Positions 17,088 through 23,508 of a stretch of DNA of 28,977 nt are shown piece by piece. Below the pieces are notes generated by a model. That model was given only the letters and a program-made list of their open reading frames with translations, had not been told where the DNA came from and did no database searches. Numbering within the stretch: position 1 is the stretch's first letter; every line of letters begins with the position of its first letter. The stretch comes from UBA1447 sp964612185 (GTDB taxonomy: Bacteria; Bacillota; Clostridia; Oscillospirales; Acutalibacteraceae): the NCBI GenBank assembly GCA_964612185.1, contig CAZTCR010000038.1, positions 1 through 28,977 on the forward strand. Direction: 5' to 3'. The position numbers were made by a program, and so were the translations under genes.

Positions 17088-17978
17088 ATGATGAGAATTA
17101 AACAAGCAATGAACGCGATGATTAGTGTTGCGACAGTTTTAGCCGTTCTGTTTACACAGATTTACGCCATGCACTTGCCTCAAAGAGATATCTACAACAA
17201 GGCGGATGGCGCAGTCAGAATCATGAGCTTCAATGTCCTCAGTGAGCGTTTCGGTGAAAACGCCATGATCAACCGCCGGGGCATTGTCACGCAGACCATC
17301 GCGGAATATTACCCGGACTCCTTCGGTGTGCAGGAGGCGACGGTCGCGTGGATGCAGTGCTTCAAGAACAGGCTGCCGGAGTATGGTTTTGTGGGGGAAG
17401 CATCCGATTATATCCCGCTGCTTGGCGGTTACAGTGCAGTATTTTATCTGAAAGACAAATATGAGCTGGTTGATTCGGGCACTTTTTGGCTTTCTCAAAC
17501 ACCCGATAAACCCTCAAAAGGCTGGGATGCCGGCTCCGAGCGTGTCTGTACCTGGGCAGTACTCAAAAATAAAACAACCGGCGAACAATACGCGCACATC
17601 AACACACATTTGGACAACAAAGGCGCATTGGCTCGCCAAAACAGCGTACCGATGATTTTAGAGAAAGCCGCGGAATTTGACATGCCGGTTGTGTGCACCG
17701 GGGACTTTAACTTTCGGGAAAACAGCGAACTGTACAAAACGCTCACTGCGGGCACACTGCATGACTCAAAGTTTTTGGCACCGGACACCATGAGCAACAC
17801 CACCTATAACGGATTTAATCCGCCCGAAAGCCAGACGAAAATTATCATCGATTTTGTGCTGGTAAACAGCCTGGTGACACCCCTTGTGTACCGTGTGGTG
17901 ACACAGGGAATAGACGGCAGAATGGTTTCGGACCACTATCCGGTTTACGCGGATGTGCTGATAAATGCCGGGGCATAA
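17088..17978 (+). CDS. EEP-fold hydrolase, membrane-anchored; paralogue 2
   Basis: A 296-residue protein very similar to the gene at 12851-13735. It has a hydrophobic N-terminal anchor (about residues 8-27), and all catalytic motifs are present: MSFNVL, GVQEAT, HINTHLD, CTGDFN and SDHYP. The region RDNGKSRGEYSA of paralogue 1 is replaced by EASDYIPLLGGYSA, so the pocket may differ. The ribosome binding site is weak (AAAGGCGG about 15 bases upstream), and ATG 17091 or 17109 could also be used. It is transcribed divergently from the GPH pair and followed after 50 bases by a third paralogue. A metal-dependent phosphoesterase role is inferred from the fold; the substrate is unknown. Confidence 0.87.
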   Translation: MMRIKQAMNAMISVATVLAVLFTQIYAMHLPQRDIYNKADGAVRIMSFNVLSERFGENAMINRRGIVTQTIAEYYPDSFGVQEATVAWMQCFKNRLPEYGFVGEASDYIPLLGGYSAVFYLKDKYELVDSGTFWLSQTPDKPSKGWDAGSERVCTWAVLKNKTTGEQYAHINTHLDNKGALARQNSVPMILEKAAEFDMPVVCTGDFNFRENSELYKTLTAGTLHDSKFLAPDTMSNTTYNGFNPPESQTKIIIDFVLVNSLVTPLVYRVVTQGIDGRMVSDHYPVYADVLINAGA

Positions 17979-18028
17979 GAATACATCAGGATGAGTAAAA
18001 AATATGTATATAGACAGGGGAAAAAACA

Positions 18029-18778
18029 ATGAGAATCATGAGTTTTAATCTGCTTTGCCAGGGCAAGGACGAACACGCAATGAAAAACCGGCGGGAGCTT
18101 GCTTCTCGAACGATCATGGACTTGCTGCCGGATTCTGTCGGCGTGCAGGAAGCGACGCCGGACTGGATGAAGTGGCTGATTAAAAACCTGCCGGGTTATG
18201 ATTATGCCGGTGTCGGCAGGGACAACGGAAAAAATCGAGGGGAATATTCCGCGGTATTCTATCTGAAAGAAAAATATAAGATGGTTGATTCGGGGACATT
18301 TTGGCTTTCCGCAACACCGGGAAAGCCTTCTATGGGCTGGGATGCCGTCTGCATGCGTGTGTGTACCTGGGTGGTGCTGGAGAATATTCAAACCGGCAAA
18401 CAATACGCGCATATTAACACGCATCTTGACCACAGGGGAAATATCGCAAGGGAAAAGGGCATTGATTTGGTGTTAAAAAAGGCGGCTGAGTTCGATATCC
18501 CTGTGGTGTGCACGGGGGACTTCAATCTGTTTGAGGGCAGCGCGTTATATGAACAGCTCATGGGCGGCGTGCTGTGCGACACAAAATTCCTCGCGCCGGA
18601 TACCATGAAAAACGCGACTTTCCACCATTTTGAAGAGCCGACCGACGATGTCGGTGTGATCGATTATGTGCTGGTAAATGACCGGGTGAAACCCCTTGTT
18701 TACAGGGTAATTACCGAGGGGATTGACGGCAAGCTTGTGTCGGACCATTATCCGGTTTATGCTGATGTGGTCTTCTAA
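18029..18778 (+). CDS. EEP-fold hydrolase, no membrane anchor; paralogue 3
   Basis: A 249-residue protein matching paralogues 1 and 2 from their SFN motif onward but lacking their N-terminal hydrophobic segment, so it is probably cytoplasmic. The motifs MSFNLL, GVQEATP, HINTHLD, CTGDFN, VIDYVLVNDR and SDHYP are intact. GRDNGKNRGEYSA resembles paralogue 1 more than paralogue 2. The start ATG 18029 is preceded by AGGGGAAAA. Its last 57 residues are almost the same as the remnant at 23231-23437, including an identical 29-base stretch. It lies 50 bases after paralogue 2, probably in the same transcript. It marks the end of the GC-rich part of the window. Confidence 0.87.
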   Translation: MRIMSFNLLCQGKDEHAMKNRRELASRTIMDLLPDSVGVQEATPDWMKWLIKNLPGYDYAGVGRDNGKNRGEYSAVFYLKEKYKMVDSGTFWLSATPGKPSMGWDAVCMRVCTWVVLENIQTGKQYAHINTHLDHRGNIAREKGIDLVLKKAAEFDIPVVCTGDFNLFEGSALYEQLMGGVLCDTKFLAPDTMKNATFHHFEEPTDDVGVIDYVLVNDRVKPLVYRVITEGIDGKLVSDHYPVYADVVF

Positions 18779-18814
18779 GTGTGTGATATAGGGCTTACAA
18801 CACTACAAATATGT

Positions 18815-18853
18815 TTAAAAGTTATTGACATCCAATAACTTTTAAGTTATAAT
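18815..18853 (+). promoter_or_regulatory. Promoter-operator of the HigBA-type toxin-antitoxin operon
   Basis: Consensus TTGACA (18825-18830) and TATAAT (18848-18853) lie 17 bases apart. A perfect 13-bp inverted repeat, TTAAAAGTTATTG (18815-18827) and CAATAACTTTTAA (18833-18845) with a five-base spacer, covers the -35 box. A third AAGTTAT half-site (18844-18850) runs into the -10 box. This is what an operator for autorepression by the antitoxin would look like. Confidence 0.85.
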
Positions 18854-18871
18854 GATATCGGAAAGGGGTCA

Positions 18872-19246
18872 TTGGAGCAATTGTTCAACATTGTTTTCTA
18901 TAAAGATGCACAAGGTAAGCAACCCATAAAAGAATATCTCGTCGAATTGTCGAGTAAAACCGATAAGGACAGCCGGGTTAAACTAAGCAAGATAGATTAT
19001 TATCTTCAGGCCTTAAAGGAGTATGGTACAAGAGCGGGAGCACCTTTTGTGAAGCATATTGACGGCGATATATGGGAACTTCGCCCCCTTAGTGACAGGT
19101 TTTTCTTTTTCTGTTGGCAAGGTGATAGCTTTATATTGCTTCATCACTTTACAAAGAAATCGCAAAAAACACCGCAACGAGAAATTGACCAGGCAAAACG
19201 CAATTTGAAGGACTTCATTGAAAGGAGCAGCAAAAATGAAAAATAA
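18872..19246 (+). CDS. HigB-like toxin, RelE/ParE superfamily (phage Gp49-like)
   Basis: A 124-residue basic protein. The pattern VFYKDAQGKQPIKEYL, then FVKHIDGDIWELRPLSDR, then FFFFCWQGDSFILLHHFTKK is that of the Gp49-like HigB toxins, which have a RelE-type fold and usually cleave mRNA on the ribosome. The start is TTG at 18872 with GAAAGG five bases upstream. The C-terminus (ARRNLKDF-type lysine-rich helix) overlaps the antitoxin start by 11 bases. Toxin-first order is typical of higBA. The intact partner and consensus promoter suggest a functional module. Substrate specificity is not visible. Confidence 0.88.
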   Translation: MEQLFNIVFYKDAQGKQPIKEYLVELSSKTDKDSRVKLSKIDYYLQALKEYGTRAGAPFVKHIDGDIWELRPLSDRFFFFCWQGDSFILLHHFTKKSQKTPQREIDQAKRNLKDFIERSSKNEK

Positions 19247-19526
19247 GCCTGTTTCCCCAATTGGAGACAGTTGGGATAGCGTCAGAAATAAGCTGTTAAC
19301 TCCTGAAGAGAGAGCGGCAACAGATATCAAAATAGCTCTTCTCGGGGAGATTATCAACGCCAGGCAAAACAACGGATTAACACAAAAGGAACTTGAGGCA
19401 GCCAGCGGAGTCAAGCAGCCTGTTATAGCCAGGATGGAAAGGGGAACAACTGACCCTCAACTGTCTACAATCATCAAGGTTTTAGCCCCATTGGGGAAAA
19501 CCCTTGCTGTAGTTGATATTGCATAA
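19236..19526 (+). CDS. HigA-like antitoxin, XRE-type helix-turn-helix
   Basis: A 96-residue protein. The C-terminal half is a Cro/CI helix-turn-helix: LTQKELEAASGVKQPVIARM followed by ERGTTDPQLSTIIKVL. The start is ATG 19236, with AAAGGAG at 19221-19227; the in-frame TTG at 19218 lies upstream of that ribosome binding site. Overlap with the toxin gene (11 bases) indicates translational coupling. It should neutralise the toxin by direct binding and repress the operon through the inverted repeat at 18815-18845. The partner assignment rests on position and family pairing. Confidence 0.9.
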   Translation: MKNKPVSPIGDSWDSVRNKLLTPEERAATDIKIALLGEIINARQNNGLTQKELEAASGVKQPVIARMERGTTDPQLSTIIKVLAPLGKTLAVVDIA

Positions 19527-19553
19527 TAGAGACCGAACGAAGTAAAGAAAACC

Positions 19554-19582
19554 TTTACAACAATTTTCAATCGTGATATATT
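19554..19582 (+). promoter_or_regulatory. Sigma-A-type promoter of the T-box leader
   Basis: TTTACA (19554-19559) and TATATT (19577-19582) are 17 bases apart. A small palindrome, GTAAAG-AAAAC-CTTTAC (19542-19558), overlaps the -35 box. Transcription would begin near 19,589, just before the T-box RNA. Confidence 0.6.
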
Positions 19583-19604
19583 GTATTCAACAATTTAATT
19601 TAGG

Positions 19605-19930
19605 TCTTAAAAGCTATGAAGAGAAAGAGTAAGCAACTTGCGCTTTTACAGAGAACCCTTTTTGCTGAGAATGGGTGAAGTTTACAGTTGCCGAACATGG
19701 TCTTGGAGCTGCGCACCGAGGAAATGTTATGAAACATTTTTTAGGCTGCGACGGGGTCGCCCGTAACAGCGATAGAGTATCGGCGGACCCTAGCGTCTTG
19801 AGAACAAGCCGCATCTGCCCGTACTCGACAAGGTTCACTTTGTGAAGAGTGAACGAATTAGGGTGGTAACACGGAGCATAGCTCTCGTCCCTGAAAAATA
19901 GTATTTTTCGGAGGTGAGGGCTTTTTTGTT
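19605..19930 (+). promoter_or_regulatory. T-box riboswitch, methionine-specific
   Basis: The leader has the T-box order of elements. A stem I begins with AGCT...GAGAAAGAGTA (19612-19631), with an AG bulge and distal loop in the 19,640-19,690 region. The specifier loop GAACATGG (19693-19700) shows the AUG codon for Met at 19697-19699. The T-box AGGGTGGTAACACGG is at 19860-19874. Its UGGU bulge would pair with the ACCA end of uncharged tRNA(Met). AGGG can pair with TCCCT (19888-19892) as antiterminator. Alternatively CCCT pairs with the AGG/GAGGG downstream to form the terminator. Uncharged tRNA(Met) should thus switch on the synthetase gene at 20075. Confidence 0.93.
19886..19927 (+). terminator. 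T-box-controlled intrinsic terminator
   Basis: The stem CCCTGAAAAATA / TATTTTTC...GAGGG is followed by a run of T at 19922-19927. It competes with the antiterminator formed by the T-box at 19860. Confidence 0.85.
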
Positions 19931-20074
19931 GTCCGTTTTTCCACACAAATACTAATCACTCATAAAAACCTACCTAAAAAATCTGCACAAAACCACATAA
20001 ATTAAAGCTTTTGCTTGATTTTTAAGGTTTTTTAATCGTGAATTAGTATAACAAATAGAAATGAGGTTTTTGAA
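19931..20074 (+). other. AT-rich leader between T-box terminator and the synthetase gene
   Basis: Nothing coding was found in these 144 bases. They form the distal 5' untranslated region, ending in the ribosome binding site GAGGT (20063-20067) seven bases before the ATG. Confidence 0.5.
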
Positions 20075-21706
20075 ATGACAAATATTTTAATCGGCGGAGC
20101 TTGGCCCTATGCCAACGGCTCACTCCATATCGGCCATATCGCGGCATTGTTGCCGGGTGATGTGCTTGCGAGATACTACAGGGCAAAAGGCGACGAGGTC
20201 TTTTATGTTTCAGGCAGTGACTGCCACGGAACGCCTGTTACCATTCGAGCAAAACAAGAAGGGAAATCACCAAAAGAGATAAGCGATTTTTATCATGCCG
20301 AGTTTTCGGCGGTGTTTGACAAACTTGGGTTCAGCTATGATTTGTACGGAAAAACATCTGCTGAGCAGCATATCGAGTTTGTAATAGCTTTTCACAAGAA
20401 GCTTTACGAAAGCAAATATATTTACGAAAAGAACGCGCCTCAGGCGACCTGCAGTAATTGTCAAAAAACACTTACCGACCGTTTGGTGGTGGGCAAATGC
20501 CCGAATTGCGCCGAGTATACCAGAGGAGACCAGTGCGATGCCTGCGGGACGGTGCTGGAGGCGGAGCTGCTCGCAGAGCCGAAATGCTCCGAATGCGCAA
20601 GCGATGTTGCTTTTGTTGAAAGCACGCAACTGTACATTGCACTTTCAAAACTGGAGAGTGAACTGACAGATTTCTTAAACAGCCATCTGCAGTGGCGAAA
20701 AAATGCGGTTGCTTTCACGAAAAAGTATATAAAAGAGGGTTTGAAGGACAGAGCGATTACGCGGGATTTGGATTGGGGGATTGATGTGCCAAAGATAGGT
20801 TATGAAGATAAAAAGATATACATTTGGGCTGAAAATGTTCTGGGTTACCTTTCGGCAAGCGCGGCAGTTGCGGCGGAAAGAGGCATTGATTTCAGCGATG
20901 TCTGGGGCGAAAACGCAAGACATTACTATGTTCATGGCAAAGACAACATCCCTTTTCACACCATCATATTACCTTCGCTTTTATTAGCACACGGTGAAAA
21001 CCTTCGTTTGCCCGATGATATCATTTCCAGCGAGTATTTGACGCTGGAAGGCAAACGGATTTCAACAAGCCATAACTGGGCAATTTGGGCGAAGGATATT
21101 GTCGACGTCTACAACCCCGATGCCATCCGCTACTTCTTCCTAGCCAACGGGCCGGAAAAGCGGGATACGGATTTTTCGTGGCGTGAATTTGTCGAGCGTA
21201 ACAACAGCGAACTTTTGGGCGCATGCGGCAATTTCGTCAACAGAACGCTTGCTTTCATCACTAAGTATTATGATGGAAAAGTACCGGCTGGAGAATCAGA
21301 GCCTGAGTTGCTGACAAAAATCGATGCGTTATACCCGTCAGTCGGCAGTAAAATTGAAGACGGTCAGTTCAAGGAGGCTTTGGAGTCTATTTTCGAATTT
21401 GTCAGGGTTGGGAACAAATATTTTGATGCAAACGAACCTTGGAAAACCAGAACAACAAGCCCCGGATTGTGCGAGAACACGCTGTTCAATTGTGTGCAGA
21501 TAATCAGCAACTTGGCAGTGCTGTTAAACCCATTTTTGCCGTTTTCATCAAGTAAGGTGCTGGCATGGTTCGCACTTAATAACCTTTGGCAGCCGAATGG
21601 TGTTCCTGCCGGATGTGCTTTGCCGGAGATATCAATCCTCTTTGAACGCTTGGATAAAAGTATTGTTGAAACGGAAATCCAAAAATTGTGCAAAGAGAAC
21701 CAATGA
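20075..21706 (+). CDS. metG: Methionyl-tRNA synthetase, variant 'KRISTS' type
   Basis: A 543-residue class-I synthetase. H18-I-G-H21 is the ATP-binding HIGH motif. Two zinc-type knuckles follow (Cys126, 129, 142, 145 and Cys154, 157, 171, 174), then GYEDKKIYIWAENVLGY and HGKDNIPFHTII. The KMSKS loop is replaced by K327-RISTS332, giving GKRISTSHNWAIW. From memory, a second MetRS clade in Bacillus and Clostridia has a similar KLSTS-type loop, so this is probably a natural variant rather than an inactive enzyme. There is no C-terminal tRNA-binding (Trbp111-like) domain. It charges tRNA(Met) with methionine and is controlled by the Met T-box upstream, which independently supports the assignment. 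Confidence 0.95.
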   Translation: MTNILIGGAWPYANGSLHIGHIAALLPGDVLARYYRAKGDEVFYVSGSDCHGTPVTIRAKQEGKSPKEISDFYHAEFSAVFDKLGFSYDLYGKTSAEQHIEFVIAFHKKLYESKYIYEKNAPQATCSNCQKTLTDRLVVGKCPNCAEYTRGDQCDACGTVLEAELLAEPKCSECASDVAFVESTQLYIALSKLESELTDFLNSHLQWRKNAVAFTKKYIKEGLKDRAITRDLDWGIDVPKIGYEDKKIYIWAENVLGYLSASAAVAAERGIDFSDVWGENARHYYVHGKDNIPFHTIILPSLLLAHGENLRLPDDIISSEYLTLEGKRISTSHNWAIWAKDIVDVYNPDAIRYFFLANGPEKRDTDFSWREFVERNNSELLGACGNFVNRTLAFITKYYDGKVPAGESEPELLTKIDALYPSVGSKIEDGQFKEALESIFEFVRVGNKYFDANEPWKTRTTSPGLCENTLFNCVQIISNLAVLLNPFLPFSSSKVLAWFALNNLWQPNGVPAGCALPEISILFERLDKSIVETEIQKLCKENQ

Positions 21707-21826
21707 TCTCAGCTATAACTGAAATCAACGGATAAAATCCATGTATGATTAACGACAATTTTGTTTCAGGGACCATTAAACCGGCTTCAGTGGTTGTTAA
21801 CTATTAATCACAGAGTAATTACATAA

Positions 21827-21864
21827 GTTTAGACTTTTTACTTGTGTTTAGAGTTTTTACTTGT
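21827..21864 (+). repeat. Tandem 19-base direct repeat abutting a promoter
   Basis: GTTTAGACTTTTTACTTGT (21827-21845) is followed at once by GTTTAGAGTTTTTACTTGT (21846-21864), with one mismatch. The second copy ends within the -35 region of the promoter for the NERD-HRDC gene, a typical place for a transcription-factor site. Confidence 0.8.
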
Positions 21865-21889
21865 TTATTTCATTTGTCTATCGTATAAT
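21861..21889 (+). promoter_or_regulatory. Promoter of the NERD-HRDC gene
   Basis: TTGTTT (21861-21866) and perfect TATAAT (21884-21889) have 17-base spacing. The predicted start near 21,895 leaves a 25-base leader carrying AAAGGGAG (21907-21914). Confidence 0.7.
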
Positions 21890-21919
21890 AATTAAAAATT
21901 GACATAAAGGGAGATTGAA

Positions 21920-23005
21920 ATGTCTTTAATTGATTCAGTAAAAGAAGTGATTTCACAAAAAGACGCAACATTAAAAGGTCCAGTTTTATACAAGGCCGAC
22001 AGCGACTCAAAAAAACAGCTTGAAAAGTTAAAAGCGATATCAAAAATTGCTCCAAAAAATATTAAGTCCCAAATTGACAAAGACATAACGCTGCTTTCGT
22101 ACGGTATTTCCGGCGAGGAGAATGTTGTGTTTGAATTGTGCAATAGCTACTTGCCGATTATTATATTGCATGATTTACATATTGAATATGATGGTTTATC
22201 AGCTCAGATTGATTTCTTAGTAATCACAAAAAAATTTAATTTGATTATTGAGTGCAAAAACCTCTTTGGAGATATCGAAGTGAACAGCAATGGAGAGTTT
22301 ATCCGTTCTACGGAGTATAAAAAGAAAGAGGGCATCTACAGCCCGATTACTCAAAACAGCAAGCATCTTGAAATGATTAAGCAAATCAAATTGGACAAAG
22401 CAAAAAATCTGTTGATAAAAACCTCACTGCTGACATATTTTAATACTTTTTATAAGTCAGTCGTTGTCCTTGCCAATTCCAAAACAGTTATAGACTTAAA
22501 ATACGCTAAAAAAGAAATTAAGGACCAAATCATAAGGTGTGATCAGCTGATTGATTATATAAAACAAATGTTAAAAAACAGTAAGGAACTGGAGTCTTCT
22601 GAGAAAGAAATGTACGCTATGGCAGATTTCTTTTTGGGCTTGCATACACCGAATACAACTGATTACACAAAGAAATACCACCTTGAAGAAGGCATAAAAT
22701 ATGGAAGCAATAACACTGAATCGGGTAAAAATCAACTGGTAGCAAAAGAAGCCGAGCCTTCACTGGTCAATGTGAGATTAGAGGACACCCCACTTTATAA
22801 AGAATTGAAGCAATATCGACTTGAAACCTCTAAAGCAGAAGGCAACAAAGCCTATTTTGTTTTCAGCAATGCGCAGTTGGAATCTATAATTGCAGCTATG
22901 CCAAAAACGCTTGAAGATATTCGAAAGATATCAGGATTTGGTGAAGATAAATGCAAAAGATATGGGAACGCAATTTTGGAGATTGTCAAGAAATATAACC
23001 AATAA
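21920..23005 (+). CDS. NERD nuclease-related domain protein with C-terminal HRDC domain
   Basis: A 361-residue protein in two parts. Residues about 60-200 form a NERD domain: GISGEENVVFEL, ILHDLHIEYDG, AQIDFLVITKKFNLIIECKN and a downstream QNSKHLEMIK. The Glu, Asp and Glu-x-Lys residues (GEE, QID, IECK) fit a PD-(D/E)xK-type active site. The last 70 residues (YRLETSKAEG, AYFVFSNAQLE, ISGFGEDKCKRYG) form an HRDC domain, a nucleic-acid-binding module normally found at the C-terminus of RecQ helicases. It is therefore likely a DNA-binding or DNA-cleaving protein. It is AT-rich, has its own promoter, and is the first gene of the island. Its role is unproven; a defence or repair function is inference. 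Confidence 0.85.
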   Translation: MSLIDSVKEVISQKDATLKGPVLYKADSDSKKQLEKLKAISKIAPKNIKSQIDKDITLLSYGISGEENVVFELCNSYLPIIILHDLHIEYDGLSAQIDFLVITKKFNLIIECKNLFGDIEVNSNGEFIRSTEYKKKEGIYSPITQNSKHLEMIKQIKLDKAKNLLIKTSLLTYFNTFYKSVVVLANSKTVIDLKYAKKEIKDQIIRCDQLIDYIKQMLKNSKELESSEKEMYAMADFFLGLHTPNTTDYTKKYHLEEGIKYGSNNTESGKNQLVAKEAEPSLVNVRLEDTPLYKELKQYRLETSKAEGNKAYFVFSNAQLESIIAAMPKTLEDIRKISGFGEDKCKRYGNAILEIVKKYNQ

Positions 23006-23230
23006 ATTATTATTTGAGTGAATGAAAAACGCTTCGGATTTTTCTTGAACGTTTGACTTGTCGAAGTACTGAGTTTCTATCTAAATACGGCGTTATCTAA
23101 TAATGTGCAAGGTCATCAAACGCGACCTGGCACCAAATATAAATGGCAAACAAATGCTACGGTTCTCTAGTTATAAACTCAAACAACTCTTTTCTATCCG
23201 CAACAATGCAATCCGTCTCGGCTACCTCAA
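23006..23230. other. Intergenic stretch of unclear origin
   Basis: No convincing gene, terminator or RNA was found in these 225 bases. They contain short open frames interrupted by stops and no terminal inverted repeats or transposase remnant that I can recognise. They join the AT-rich NERD-HRDC gene to a GC-richer EEP gene remnant and may be a rearrangement scar. Confidence 0.4.
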
Positions 23231-23437
23231 ATTCTCGCCGTCGATACCATGGAAAATGCGACCTTCCAACATTTCGAGGTGATGACCGAGGAAGTCGGGG
23301 TGATTGATTATGTGCTGGTAAATGACCGGGTGAAGCCGCTTGTTTATAGGGTTGTAACCGAAGGGATTGACGGCAAGCTTGTTTCGGACCATTACCCGGT
23401 TTATGCGGATGTTGTTATCAATGGAAGAATTGATTAA
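23231..23437 (+). pseudogene. 3' remnant of a fourth EEP-fold hydrolase gene
   Basis: The frame ILAVDTMENATFQHFE...SDHYPVYADVV matches the last ~60 residues of paralogue 3 (FLAPDTMKNATFHHFE...SDHYPVYADVV). It keeps only the final Asp-His motif; the N, E, H and D/N catalytic residues are missing. At nucleotide level it shares a 29-base identical run with 18029-18778 around the VIDYVLVNDRV codons. Similarity ends abruptly near 23,228. The ATG at 23249 opens a 62-residue frame but has no ribosome binding site, so it is a broken gene and not a small CDS. Confidence 0.88.
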
Positions 23438-23458
23438 TATTTATTACGAAGTTAAATT
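23430..23458 (+). promoter_or_regulatory. Possible promoter of the helicase gene
   Basis: TTGATT (23430-23435) and TAAATT (23453-23458) are 17 bases apart, each matching four of six consensus positions. The -35 overlaps the stop codon of the EEP remnant. It is the best candidate in the 71 bases before the helicase, but it is weak. Confidence 0.35.
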
Positions 23459-23508
23459 CCAAGATTTATATGAACAAGACCAAAATTTTGGGGTGAAGGA
23501 GACTGAAA

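Noticed and set aside
21707..21826. Terminator after the methionyl-tRNA synthetase gene
   Set aside because: Only short imperfect stems without a T-run were found.
23249..23437. A 62-residue small gene
   Set aside because: It is the C-terminal end of an EEP hydrolase lacking most catalytic residues and a ribosome binding site, so it was called a pseudogene remnant.
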